Shown: positions 8,941 to 17,735 of the stretch, piece by piece | Layout of the letters: every line of letters starts with the position of its first letter | Numbering within the stretch: the first letter of the stretch is position 1 | Assembly (NCBI RefSeq): GCF_000615905.1 | Contig: NZ_BAMN01000005.1 | Coordinates: 1 to 64,000 of the forward strand | DNA from: Companilactobacillus nodensis DSM 19682 = JCM 14932 = NBRC 107160 | GTDB taxonomy: Bacteria > Bacillota > Bacilli > Lactobacillales > Lactobacillaceae | Reading direction: 5' to 3' | DNA: 64,000 nt | Position numbers and translations under genes: made by a program | The notes under the pieces: generated by a model | Seen by the model: only the letters and a program-made list of their open reading frames with translations | What the model was told of the DNA's origin: nothing | The model's database searches: none

Positions 8941-9218
8941 ATATTTTTATAATATTTAGTAATAAATTTATCAAACGTGGCCGGATTTAAGCTAACATAT
9001 TTTTCTCGAGCTTCTTTTCTGGCGTTTATCAAACCAGCCTCTTGTAATAACTTAAAATGGTAAGATCCTGAGGTTTTACTGATGTTAAGAGCTTTCCCCA
9101 CTTCACCACAAGAAACCTCATGCTCAGTATGCTTCAAATATTTAATTATCTCCAATCGGACCGGATCAGACAATGCTTTAAAAATTGCTATTTGATTTGC
9201 ATCTTTTGTATTCATCAT
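8937..9218 (-). CDS. ArsR-family winged-helix regulator
   Basis: A 93-residue ArsR-type repressor: FKALSDPVRLEIIKYL followed by CGEVGKALNISKTSGSYHFKLLQEAGLI (recognition helix) and the KYVSLNP wing. One Cys (CGEV) is present but not a CxC metal site, so metal sensing is not indicated. Two consecutive ATG codons (9218 and 9215) are possible starts, neither with a clear ribosome site. It lies directly upstream of the shortened MFS gene on the same strand and is divergent from the MFS gene at 9372, which may be its target. Confidence 0.85.
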   Translation of the reverse strand: MMNTKDANQIAIFKALSDPVRLEIIKYLKHTEHEVSCGEVGKALNISKTSGSYHFKLLQEAGLINARKEAREKYVSLNPATFDKFITKYYKNI

Positions 9219-9371
9219 ACTGTGTATTTTACTAAACTTTTGTTGAACACTTCAAGACGAAGCACTCACATAAAATTTTATTTTCTAAAATATTTTTTAT
9301 AAAGAAAAGACTGACTGTAGATAGTTCAGGTACAATTATAGGTGTAATTATTTACTGGGGGGAACATCAAA

Positions 9372-10555
9372 ATGAACAAATATCGTTGGCAAGCTAGTGC
9401 CTTAGTCCTAGCATCGTTTATGCTGGGTTGTAATGAATTTATGGTCGTTGGGGTTATTTCAGATATTGCGAAATCTTTGCGAGTTACAGTTGCGGATGCC
9501 GGTTATTTAGTAACCATCTTTGCCGTTGTCTACGCAATCAGTACGCCACTAGTCACTCTTTTTTCCAATAAATTCAATCGTTTCAGGGCGTTAATGGTTC
9601 TCATGATTATCTTCTTTATTGGTAATACTGCCAGTGGATTTGCTACTACTTATAGTACCTTTCTAGTTTCACGATTATTAACTGCCGTTGTGGCCGGCAC
9701 GATTGAATCTTTGATCATCGTCTTTGCCAATAATTTAGCTCCACACGACAAACGTGCCATCTTAATTTCTTGGATAGCAGCCGGTTTTAGTATTGCATCA
9801 GTCATTGGATTGCCCATCGGAACAGCTATTAGTACCGCAACTAGTTGGCATGTCGCCTTTCATCTCATATCAGTTTTGAGTTTTTTCACTTGTATTGTTT
9901 TGGCATTTATTTTACCACGTCATTTGGCTCAAGCACCGGAAAGCAGCCTAAAAGGGCAATTGGTCTTACTAACTGATCGTAGAATCTACCTCGGCGCAAC
10001 TCTAATCCTTTTTTCTGCAGCAGCTGAATATGCCTACTACACTTATATCAGGCCGTTGATTACAACTGCTATGGGATTCAGTACAACAGCCCTAAACTGG
10101 CTACTGTTTATACTTGGAATTATGAGTATCTTGGGTAATCGCCTTTCGGGCACGGTGGCAGAACGAAGTGGTCTATCAACTTTGCCACGGTTCTACATAG
10201 CCAACTTTATTCTTCTAATGATCTTGCCGTCAGCATTGAACAATCAATTCACGGGTGTTGGAGTGCTCATGATTCTAACTCTTATTATCCTTGTATTGAA
10301 TTCACCGATTCAGATTCACTTTTTGGATGTAGCTGAGGCTGATTATCCACAAGCAACCTTACTTGCATCATCCTTAATGCTATTTTCTTTAACATCGGAA
10401 TTTCATTGGGATCAGCTACGGCGGCCGGTGTCTTGGCACATGGTGGCTTATTACGTCTAGGTTACGGTGGAGCTGCTTTTTCTATTTTTGCATTAATAAC
10501 AGCACTGATGTTAAATCACTCTATTGCTGCACATCAACTTAAAAACCAGCAATAA
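9372..10555 (+). pseudogene. MFS transporter (AraJ-like DHA1) broken by a one-base frameshift
   Basis: The frame opens with a GGGGGGAAC site and ATG and runs as a DHA1-type exporter (LGCNEFMVVGVISDIAK, FNRFRALMVL). At about 10394-10398 it shifts. The original frame stops early at 10460, with a non-membrane tail (FHWDQLRRPV). The other frame continues with proper MFS sequence (GISIGSATAAGVLAHGG, AAFSIFALITALML) to TAA at 10553-10555. Adding one base after ACATC restores a protein of about 394 residues, normal for the family. Either a real one-base deletion or a sequencing error. Confidence 0.85.
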
Positions 10556-10596
10556 TGATACAGGAACTATTTAAATATTTGTCCTGTCTAAAATAA

Positions 10597-10625
10597 TTGC
10601 TGAATCATATGGTAGCTGATACAAT
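10597..10625 (+). promoter_or_regulatory. Promoter of the antisense-type RNA, copy 1
   Basis: TTGCTG (10597-10602), a 17-base spacer and TACAAT (10620-10625). The same arrangement with TTGATA precedes the second copy at 15409. Confidence 0.6.
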
Positions 10626-10631
10626 GTGATT

Positions 10632-10748
10632 GTAATAAAAAAGCAGACCGAAATGATGGTCTGCTGGCAATTCCGCTAATGCGGTGGCCAATTTATCTAG
10701 TGAAGTGAACCGATAACGGTCAAGTTAATGGGGTTCACTTTTTTTAAT
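10632..10748 (+). ncRNA. Putative antitoxin-like antisense RNA, copy 1
   Basis: After the promoter comes a compact structured stretch: hairpin GCAGACC-GAAATGAT-GGTCTGC, hairpin CCGC-TAAT-GCGG, then AGTGAACC ... GGTTCACT followed by seven T, a rho-independent end. The transcript would be about 115 bases. It runs into the 3' end of a convergent small reading frame (10725-10916, minus strand), as in type I toxin-antitoxin loci of the Fst/Lpt kind. A second copy lies at 15444-15560. The rest of 10556-11034 shows no other gene. Confidence 0.5.
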
Positions 10749-10916
10749 ATCCAAATGATAAGTTTTACCTGCACAATTATCTTGAACGTAACCACCAGTG
10801 ACGAATGAGTCATTCCTAGAATAGCGATCAGACAAGATAATACATACAGAACATTTATCAAAAAAGTTAACAAGATCTCTCCTTTCGATTCGGATTAACA
10901 CTATGAAATCATCCAT
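10725..10916 (-). CDS. Small reading frame convergent to the antisense RNA (possible toxin-side transcript)
   Basis: A 63-codon frame (MDDFIVLIRIERRDLVNFF...) starts at an ATG with a perfect AAAGGAGGT site six bases upstream, so this leader is made to be translated. A second frame inside it begins at a TTG after AAAGGAGAGATC and is strongly hydrophobic (LTFLINVLYVLSCLIAIL), more like a membrane-acting type I toxin. The two overlap in different frames, so either one is real or the toxin gene has decayed. The 3' end overlaps the antisense RNA. No homologue is recognised with certainty. Confidence 0.4.
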   Translation of the reverse strand: MDDFIVLIRIERRDLVNFFDKCSVCIILSDRYSRNDSFVTGGYVQDNCAGKTYHLDIKKSEPH

Positions 10917-11034
10917 AGCGACACCTCCTTTACTTAATGTCGAGACCACCGCATCAACAAACTGCATAATTATCATTATCCTTGATTATTAACCGTAGTC
11001 CAATTAATACAACCGAATATAAAAAATTAGTTAA

Positions 11035-11720
11035 CTACTTATATAGATAACAAATACCACTCATTTTTATAATAAGTGGTATTTTTATTTCAATCAAAAA
11101 TCGTATCCCATACTTTACTATTATGCAATCAAATGCCAGCTCCAAATCTTCCGGAATATTTCGATTCAACGATAACTTCAATTGTAATGCTTCATCCAGG
11201 GTAAAATAGTTTGCTGCATCAGTTTCTGAAGTATCAACATCCCCAATATTATTATCATCAGGAACACATTCAATTATATGTCGATAAATGTAACTAAGAT
11301 TTTTCTTAGCATAATTGTGCTTCTGAATATCTCTTACCGCGATCAAGCGCTTAGGCGTAACGTGAATACCAGCTTCTTCATGCGTTTCTTTGATAGCAAC
11401 CTCACCCGCAGAATAACCAATATCTGCCCAGCCACCAGGAATAGACCATGTATCACTCAGTTTCTCATTTACCAACAAGATCTTATCTTCACTGTTAAAC
11501 GTGACAGCACGAACATCAACTTTTGGCGTTACATAGCATTATCTGAATCAAAGAAGATATTTAATTGTTGCTCATCAGCTCCAGTGTACTTAGCGGCAAT
11601 CTTTTTAGCGACATCTTCCAATTGTTCATATCGTTCCATATCAAAAACATCCTTGGTATAATACTTACCAGATTGTGCAATTGCCTGTAATTGCTGTAGC
11701 AATATCTATAAATTGTCCAT
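11035..11720 (-). pseudogene. NUDIX hydrolase pseudogene, paralogue of the gene at 18314-18964
   Basis: Compared with the intact copy at 18314-18964, this begins with the same MDNL but has TAG as codon five. It continues in frame (LLQQLQAIAQSGKYYTKDVF), then loses one base near 11536 (FFDSDNAM-stop instead of FFDSDNGYVTPKVDV). The rest, from 11478, is open and keeps the NUDIX box (GGWADIGYSAGEVAIKETHE) to 11035. Two separate lesions make a sequencing error unlikely; this is a true pseudogene. The C-terminal 20 residues diverge from the paralogue. Confidence 0.88.
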
Positions 11721-11845
11721 GCGTCTCTCCCATAATTAAGTAATTAATATTTGTATGAAAATAAGATTATCATAATGGAAACGCACTTTGTTACGAGCTT
11801 TTTTATAAAAAATACTTACAAATTGATTTGAGGATATTAATAAAA

Positions 11846-11884
11846 TAAGCCATTAATGGATTACAACTTCCATTAATGACTTTT
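11846..11884 (-). terminator. Terminator of the oxidoreductase/hydrolase operon
   Basis: CATTAATGGA and TCCATTAATG form a 10-bp stem (11851-11878 region) directly behind the hydrolase stop, followed on the minus strand by GCTTATTTTATT. Confidence 0.7.
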
Positions 11885-12730
11885 TTAGTCTTTATAAAAT
11901 TCATCTGCACTTTTAACAAATGAAGTATTATTTTGTGCAATACTCCCATGTCCAGCATCAGGATAAACGATTAATTCACTGTTAGATAATCTTTCATGAA
12001 GTGAGTATGTATTAGGTTCAGTTGGAACCATAATATCATTATCCCCATTAACTACTAAGACAGGTTGATCCAACACTGACAAATCAGCTGGATCTTCTTT
12101 GCCCCACTTATTAATAGCTTTTAATTGACTACGATAAGCGAACCAATTAATTGTCTTGTCACGATTATTCTTACGAATCTTTAATCTTGCAACGAAATCT
12201 TTTGCACTGCTTTTACCATTTGGTGTTGTTGTAAAAAACATATATTCCTTGATATCTTTAAATGTCAATAACGCTTTAACAAGTGAGTAATCAGATATCT
12301 TCGTCACATTTTCAATCCCTTCACCACCACGTGGTCCAGTTCCTGCTAAAATCACACGGTTGATAGCATCAGGTTCTTGTAACATCAATTCCTGTGCAAC
12401 CATGCCGCCCATGGAGAATCCCAATATATTGACTTTGGTCAATTTCATAGCTCGAATAAAGTTAAACGCGTCCTTTGCCATTTCTTGAATACTATCTTGA
12501 ACTGTACCATTTGAGCCACCTACTCCTTGATAATCAAAAGTGATCACCCAATGATTCTTAGCTAGCCCATCAATGATCACGGGGTCCCAATTATCTAGAT
12601 TAGCTGATAAGTGATTGAATCCAATAATAGGTGTTCCCTCTTTTTTACCTAGCTCACGGTAGACATATGACACACCATTGCTGGCTGTAATTATTTTGTT
12701 TTCTGCCTCAATATAGTGAAATTCTTCCAT
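11885..12730 (-). CDS. Alpha/beta hydrolase
   Basis: A 281-residue alpha/beta-fold hydrolase. The nucleophile elbow GFSMGG puts the catalytic Ser at residue 106, the acid is in NGDNDIMVP and the His in PDAGHGS near the C-terminus. The oxyanion region GFNHLSANLDNWDP is typical of haloperoxidase/lactonase-like enzymes. Start at 12730 with GAGG eight bases upstream. It follows the oxidoreductase gene with only a 27-base gap, so the two form an operon that is divergent from the TetR gene at 13916. The substrate is unknown. Confidence 0.87.
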   Translation of the reverse strand: MEEFHYIEAENKIITASNGVSYVYRELGKKEGTPIIGFNHLSANLDNWDPVIIDGLAKNHWVITFDYQGVGGSNGTVQDSIQEMAKDAFNFIRAMKLTKVNILGFSMGGMVAQELMLQEPDAINRVILAGTGPRGGEGIENVTKISDYSLVKALLTFKDIKEYMFFTTTPNGKSSAKDFVARLKIRKNNRDKTINWFAYRSQLKAINKWGKEDPADLSVLDQPVLVVNGDNDIMVPTEPNTYSLHERLSNSELIVYPDAGHGSIAQNNTSFVKSADEFYKD

Positions 12731-12757
12731 TATAATATCCTCATCAATACTCAATTT

Positions 12758-13759
12758 TTAAAAGCGAATTACTACTTTGCCCTTAGGATGTCCATTAGCC
12801 ACAAGCTCTAGTGCCTCATTAATTTCTGTCAGTTTGAATTCAGTTGGATCAACTGCAGGTTCAATCTTATTTTCTTCGACAATCTTGGTAATCTTCTTTA
12901 GCTGTTCTCCATTACTCTTAACAAAAATGAAGTGATATTCAACATTAGCCTGTTTAGCTTTTTTATCGATTTTACTACCAGCTATCGAGAACAATGTGGT
13001 TTTCAAAAATGATAAATTGCGGTCCTTGGCAAACCGGCGATTAGGTCCCATGATCAGTGACAGCAACTTACCACCCGATTTCAAAATCTGTAATTCATGG
13101 TTTAACTCTTTGTTACCAATAGTATCGATCACATAATCAACTGACTTCAAATGTTCCCAATAGTTTTGCTTACGATAATCAAAATATTGTTCAACTCCCA
13201 TATCAATTGCCGATTGTTCTGAACGAGCATTTCCACTAACCATAACTTTCATGCCCATTTCCTTAGCAATTGGAATTGCCATTTGTCCAAATGAACCTGA
13301 CCCACCGGGGATCATCACACTCTGTCCAGGTTGTACTTCTAGTTCTTCAGTCAGCCCTTGATAGGCGGTTAATCCAGTCAATGGAACTGCAGCACTATGA
13401 ACAAAATCTAAATTGGTTGGCTTAATTGCGATAGCATGATAGTCAACAGCAACATATTCGGCAAAGGCGCCGATTCTGTCTAATGGCAATCGTGAATATA
13501 CTTTATCACCAGCCTTAAAACCTTTGACGTTCTTACCGACTGATTCAACGATTCCAGACAATTCATTTCCCATTGTCACGGGCATTGAATAATCTTGAAC
13601 CAATTTTACGCTACCTGTTCCAATTAACATTTCCAAAGGATTGACGGCAGCTGCCCTCACCTTGACTAACACTTCGTCATCGCCAGTTTCTGGAACTGGT
13701 ATATCTTTAATAACCAATTTAAAGTTTTTGTCATATTTCAATAATTGAGCTGCTTGCAT
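12758..13759 (-). CDS. Zinc-independent NADP-dependent MDR oxidoreductase
   Basis: A 333-residue medium-chain dehydrogenase/reductase of the quinone-oxidoreductase type. It has the N-terminal GroES-like domain (VRAAAVNPLEMLIGTG, GNELSGIVESVGKNVKGFKAGDKVY) and a Rossmann domain with IPGGSGSFGQMAIPIAKEMG. The structural zinc cysteines are absent. GAGGAG precedes the ATG. It is first in a two-gene operon with an alpha/beta hydrolase and divergent from a TetR gene. Between the divergent starts are several GTTAC/GTAAC words that could be operator parts. Probably reduces a reactive aldehyde or quinone; not proven. Confidence 0.88.
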   Translation of the reverse strand: MQAAQLLKYDKNFKLVIKDIPVPETGDDEVLVKVRAAAVNPLEMLIGTGSVKLVQDYSMPVTMGNELSGIVESVGKNVKGFKAGDKVYSRLPLDRIGAFAEYVAVDYHAIAIKPTNLDFVHSAAVPLTGLTAYQGLTEELEVQPGQSVMIPGGSGSFGQMAIPIAKEMGMKVMVSGNARSEQSAIDMGVEQYFDYRKQNYWEHLKSVDYVIDTIGNKELNHELQILKSGGKLLSLIMGPNRRFAKDRNLSFLKTTLFSIAGSKIDKKAKQANVEYHFIFVKSNGEQLKKITKIVEENKIEPAVDPTEFKLTEINEALELVANGHPKGKVVIRF

Positions 13760-13915
13760 ATTGTTGATTCTCCTCTATATGTTAATAGGTAACTTTTTCT
13801 GTATTTTGTAACTGAAACCATAATATGTTTCTTGGTTACAAAAGTCAAATAAAGTTACTTAGTAAAAAAATATGTTAAAATAAATTTAATTGTAAAAGGA
13901 GTTAAACTAATAAAA

Positions 13916-14458
13916 ATGGCTGAAAAAACTAGGGACAAAATATTGGCTACGGCTGAAAAACTAATCTTGGAAACTGGAGATTCTGAAGTAACCTTGAATC
14001 AAATTGCCTCTGAACTTGGGCTTTCACACGCTGCACTATACAAGCATTTTCGTAACAAACAGGCGCTCTGGGAAGCTGTTGCATCTGCTTGGTTCAATCG
14101 GGAAATCATAAATAAAATCAATATTTCTCCATCCCTTCCGCAAAAAGAGCAACTGCATGATTGGTTATGGTCATTCGTCAACGCAAAAAAAACAGCATTC
14201 AATACAAACCCTAAGATGTTTGCACTGAATACTGAATATATTGATAATAATACGCAAGCTCTACGGAATGTTCTAACTAGTGCGTATCAAGTGATTGATT
14301 CAATAATGGATTACCATGATCCAAAATTTGAAAAGTCTGAACTAATATTGGCTGCATTCTCAATTTTTACATTGCCAAATTTTAAAGATACCTGGAATGA
14401 TCCTGATTATGATCAAAGATTTGAAATGTTGTGGAACTTAATAAAGGATGGCATCTAG
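13916..14458 (+). CDS. TetR-family regulator
   Basis: A 180-residue TetR regulator. The helix-turn-helix reads TLNQIASELGLSHAALYKHFRNKQALWEAV, very close to the TetR consensus; the C-terminal domain is unassigned. It is divergent from the MDR/hydrolase operon, which it probably represses. The AGGAG site sits unusually far (about 14 bases) from the ATG. Its stop codon overlaps the end of the convergent HAD gene by four bases. Confidence 0.9.
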   Translation: MAEKTRDKILATAEKLILETGDSEVTLNQIASELGLSHAALYKHFRNKQALWEAVASAWFNREIINKINISPSLPQKEQLHDWLWSFVNAKKTAFNTNPKMFALNTEYIDNNTQALRNVLTSAYQVIDSIMDYHDPKFEKSELILAAFSIFTLPNFKDTWNDPDYDQRFEMLWNLIKDGI

Positions 14459-15201
14459 ACAAACTGATTGATATTTTTTGTTATTTCAGAAATGTCAGCT
14501 GTGCACTCGATTTGATTATCAACTAATGGACTAGTTTTGCTTGTGATCCAAACTCCACTCTGGGCATGCTGTAACATTTCAACATCATTTTTGTCATTCC
14601 CAAAAGCAATGTACTCTGTGATACCAAGTTTACTCAAAGTCGAATATTTGTTTACATCATTAGCGGTAATATTCAAGTTACCCTCACCAATATGACTCAC
14701 AACCGCTAAATCCGTATTAGTACGTAACGATTCTGAAATTTTGTTGAGCAGCTTATTATTCAAATCCAACAGGATTATCTTGACCGGAGTCTCGATCATC
14801 GACAACGGGATTTGTCTCGCAAAATTACCGATATCTATTTGACCGTACATGCAATTGTTCTCTGTTATTTGTGAGGCATAATTCCAATCACTATCAACTA
14901 CATAAGATAATTGATATTTAGTGATCAATTCAAATACAAACTTGGCATCTTCTGAATTGATTGTATTGATAATCTTAATTTTGGAATTATCTGAAACCAT
15001 TGCACCATTGGCACCTATTAAGAGATTGTCATTAAACTCATCTGGAAGAACTGGCAGTAAATCTCGAATTGGTCTAGCTGATGCAAAAATAACTCGATGG
15101 CCATTTACCATCAGTTCTTTTATTGAAGCAATTATTTCATCCGGAATGTTTTGACCATTAAAACTTATCGTTCCGTCAATATCAAATACAAAGTTTTTCA
15201 T
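14455..15201 (-). CDS. HAD-superfamily Cof-type phosphatase
   Basis: A 248-residue Cof-type HAD hydrolase. Motif I is FDIDGT (D7, D9), motif II SARPIRD, and the C-terminal motif FGNDKNDVEML binds Mg2+. Family members dephosphorylate sugar phosphates, FMN or PLP. I choose ATG 15201 because GGAGAAG lies seven bases upstream; the ATG five codons earlier lies inside that site. Convergent with the TetR gene, sharing four bases. Confidence 0.88.
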   Translation of the reverse strand: MKNFVFDIDGTISFNGQNIPDEIIASIKELMVNGHRVIFASARPIRDLLPVLPDEFNDNLLIGANGAMVSDNSKIKIINTINSEDAKFVFELITKYQLSYVVDSDWNYASQITENNCMYGQIDIGNFARQIPLSMIETPVKIILLDLNNKLLNKISESLRTNTDLAVVSHIGEGNLNITANDVNKYSTLSKLGITEYIAFGNDKNDVEMLQHAQSGVWITSKTSPLVDNQIECTADISEITKNINQFV

Positions 15202-15408
15202 TGATAACTTCTCCATAATTGTTGATACATAATTTTACCATGTCTGGATTGGTTAATTTTACTAGCTTTTTAATAGAAAATATTAGAATATTTTTTACTT
15301 AATATTTATCACCACGCTTTGTTTGTCCGATAAACTTAAGGTTATCAGCATAATTAATATAATTAACACTGCAATATAAAATTATTAAACGAACCAAGTA
15401 GAATATAA

Positions 15409-15437
15409 TTGATATAGGAATACCTACCTGATACAAT
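15409..15437 (+). promoter_or_regulatory. Promoter of the antisense-type RNA, copy 2
   Basis: TTGATA (15409-15414), 17-base spacer, TACAAT (15432-15437): a near-consensus vegetative promoter, better than that of copy 1. Confidence 0.7.
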
Positions 15438-15443
15438 GTACTT

Positions 15444-15560
15444 GCAATAAAAAAGCAGACCGAAATGATGGCCTGCTAGCAGTTCCGCTAATGCGGTGGC
15501 CAATTTATCTAGTAAAGTGAACCGATAACTGGGCAGTTAATACGGGTTCACTTTTTTAAT
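15444..15560 (+). ncRNA. Putative antitoxin-like antisense RNA, orphan copy 2
   Basis: Very similar to 10632-10748: the GCAGACC/GGCCTGC hairpin (one pair lost), CCGC-TAAT-GCGG, and the AAGTGAACC ... GGGTTCACTT terminator with six T. The similarity continues past the terminator to the GTGACGAATGAGTCA word near 15610-15630 and then stops, so the convergent translated part of copy 1 (its ribosome site and start) is missing. It looks like an antitoxin RNA without its partner. The remaining 15217-15743 interval shows no further gene. Confidence 0.5.
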
Positions 15561-15699
15561 ATCCAAATGATAAGTTTTACCTGCACAATTATTTTGAATG
15601 TAACTATCAGTGACGAATGAGTCACTCAGATGTAAGCCTAATAATAACCACTAATATAAAAACTTAGTTAGAACAATAATTATTAAAGTTTTAAAATAT

Positions 15700-15746
15700 A
15701 CGCAAAAGACATTCCAACCAAATTAATGGCTGAGAATGCCTTTTTA
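15700..15746 (-). terminator. Hairpin terminator, possibly bidirectional
   Basis: GACATTC and GAATGCC flank a 19-base loop, with T-rich tails on both sides (TTTTTATTTT on plus; TCTTTTGCG on minus). It lies just behind the small membrane peptide frame. Confidence 0.55.
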
Positions 15747-15857
15747 TTTTGCACTAAATTTTTTCCTTAAATAAAACAAAATCACTAAGATCAAACCAAT
15801 TCGAATAATTTGAATCACCAAAAATGAGCTAAAGAAAAATATAATTAGTTGTTCCAT
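15744..15857 (-). CDS. Small hydrophobic peptide, overlapping the end of the oxidoreductase gene
   Basis: A 37-codon frame beginning at an ATG that overlaps the last codons of the upstream oxidoreductase. AAGGA lies ten bases before it. The peptide is a single membrane span with a basic tail (FFFSSFLVIQIIRIGLILVILFYLRKKF...), followed at once by a terminator hairpin. Overlap, ribosome site and terminator argue for real, coupled translation. Size and shape resemble small membrane peptides or type I toxins; function unknown. Confidence 0.5.
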   Translation of the reverse strand: MEQLIIFFFSSFLVIQIIRIGLILVILFYLRKKFSAK

Positions 15858-16756
15858 TTTAATAATATCCTTCCTTGTGAGTGCGAATCTTTAGATAAAG
15901 TTTGTGCCTCAACAACATCCCTAAAATTAAACACTTCTTGGATATAGGCATGCAACTCTCCGACAGATAACATATTCAACAGCTTCATATAATCTTTGGG
16001 TAAGATATTCGGTTGAATAAAACTAAACTTATTTGAATTAAAATAATTCATTGCAATAGAAATAATTGGTAGATCAGGGAAGACAGAGGAAATTTCATCT
16101 AGTATTCTCACATTACCAGCGGTATCAATCACTTGAGTAATATCAAGGCTAACCAAAAGTTGTTCATTGACGTCGCCCGTATAGTCTATTACTACATCTG
16201 CTCCAATCATCTTCAAAAATTCAACATTAGAACTGTGACCAACCGCAATCACTTTCACACCTCGTAACTTCAATAATTGTATTAAATAAGTTCCAATACC
16301 TCCAGATGCGCCAGTTATTAAAACGACATCCTCAGAATTAATATTTGCTTTTTTGATAATTCCTAATGCTGTATCAGCACCACCAATTATCGTTGCTGCA
16401 TCAGACAATTCTACATTATCTGGAACTGGAAATAATATTGGTGGAATTCGTGAATCTACTATTGTACTTGCTGATCCAGATAGTGAAGCCCCAATTACTT
16501 TTTTACCAATCAAACTTTTATTTCTTAAACTACCAACATTATCCACTATTCCCGCAAATCCATAGCCAATTACAATTGGCAATTTAACTGGCCGAATATT
16601 CTTTAATTCACCACTTTCGGTTCGCCAATCGTATGGTAATACCGGAGTGTACTTTGTTTTTATTATTGCTGACAGCGGACCGGATTTTGGGTCAGATACC
16701 ACTTTTATTTTCAAATCTGAAATTCCATTAAATGTGTCTTGTATGATTGCTTGCAT
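15845..16756 (-). CDS. MDR-family alcohol dehydrogenase/quinone reductase-like protein
   Basis: A 303-residue medium-chain oxidoreductase. GYGFAGIVDNVGS in the catalytic domain and VVLITGASGGIGTYLIQLLKLRG in the coenzyme domain are visible. It lacks the zinc cysteines of alcohol dehydrogenases. It is somewhat shorter than the 320-340 usual for quinone reductases. AAGGAG lies nine bases before the ATG. The substrate is unknown. A small hydrophobic peptide gene overlaps its 3' end. Confidence 0.83.
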   Translation of the reverse strand: MQAIIQDTFNGISDLKIKVVSDPKSGPLSAIIKTKYTPVLPYDWRTESGELKNIRPVKLPIVIGYGFAGIVDNVGSLRNKSLIGKKVIGASLSGSASTIVDSRIPPILFPVPDNVELSDAATIIGGADTALGIIKKANINSEDVVLITGASGGIGTYLIQLLKLRGVKVIAVGHSSNVEFLKMIGADVVIDYTGDVNEQLLVSLDITQVIDTAGNVRILDEISSVFPDLPIISIAMNYFNSNKFSFIQPNILPKDYMKLLNMLSVGELHAYIQEVFNFRDVVEAQTLSKDSHSQGRILLKWNN

Positions 16757-16831
16757 GTTATACGCTCCTTATCGATTTAAGGAAAATATAGCAAGAATCA
16801 TCCAATGTAGATAATAAGAGTTCTTATATAT

Positions 16832-16860
16832 CAAAAAAGCCGAGAACCTCTTCTCAACTA
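16832..16860 (-). terminator. Terminator behind the SDR gene
   Basis: On the minus strand GAGAA-GAGG-TTCTC followed by GGCTTTTTT forms a short hairpin with a T tract about 60 bases behind the SDR stop. Confidence 0.55.
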
Positions 16861-16915
16861 CACATGCTCTAAACACGTTTACAAAAAAACAACAATCCCC
16901 GCTTTTTGACACGCT

Positions 16916-17641
16916 CTAATTATCTTGTGCAGTGGCAGCAATATCAACTTCACGAATATTTACTTCTTGTGGCATTTCATACATGAACTTAACTGTCTCT
17001 GCAACATGTTTAGGGTCCAAAGTAATTCCACCCATTGATTGTTTCCATTCTTCGTATTCACTCAATGCTTTGTCATCTGTAACGTGGGTCAACAATTCTG
17101 TCTCTGCAGCACCTGGAGCAACTAACATTACACGAACATTCTCACCTGAAACTTCTTGACGAACTGTCTCGCTCAAGCCATGAACACCAAACTTGCTAGC
17201 AACATAAGCAGCGTGATTTTGGAATGCCTTGAATCCAGCAATTGAAGAAATATTGATGATAGTACCGTGATGATTTTCTTTCATTTCTGGAAGAACAATT
17301 TGCATACCATTTAGTACTCCCATGACATTTGTATCAAGCATAGTTTGCCATTCCTTTGATGATTGCTTCCACACGTTGCCAAGTAACATAACTCCAGCAT
17401 TATTGATAAGCAAATCAGTAGCACCGTACTTTGCTTCGGCTTCATGAATTGCCTTAGATAATTCATCTTGATCCGTCACATCAGCGTGTCTGATCATAAT
17501 CTCACCTGACAAATTCAAAGCTTCAATTTTTTCAGTACGACGTCCAAGTAATAATAGTGGATAATCATTTTCATTGAACAAACGTGCCATAGCAGCACCA
17601 AAACCTGAACTTGCACCTGTAATAACAATTAATTTTTTCAT
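16916..17641 (-). CDS. Short-chain dehydrogenase/reductase
   Basis: A 241-residue classical SDR: TGASSGFGAAMA nucleotide-binding motif near residue 7, NNAGVML, the catalytic Ser in NISSIAG and the Y-x-x-x-K pair in YVASK. The family includes YdfG-like 3-hydroxy-acid and NADP-dependent alcohol dehydrogenases. It is divergent from the HxlR-family regulator at 18004, with a 362-bp intergenic region filled by tandem structured repeats. Regulation by that HxlR protein is likely by analogy, not shown. Confidence 0.9.
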   Translation of the reverse strand: MKKLIVITGASSGFGAAMARLFNENDYPLLLLGRRTEKIEALNLSGEIMIRHADVTDQDELSKAIHEAEAKYGATDLLINNAGVMLLGNVWKQSSKEWQTMLDTNVMGVLNGMQIVLPEMKENHHGTIINISSIAGFKAFQNHAAYVASKFGVHGLSETVRQEVSGENVRVMLVAPGAAETELLTHVTDDKALSEYEEWKQSMGGITLDPKHVAETVKFMYEMPQEVNIREVDIAATAQDN

Positions 17642-17735
17642 TTATATTTATACTTCCTTCTAATAATTGATTTCAACGATTTCTTATTATAGACTGAGAT
17701 GCAAATTGAAAAGTACGCACTTTTTGGTTACTAGG

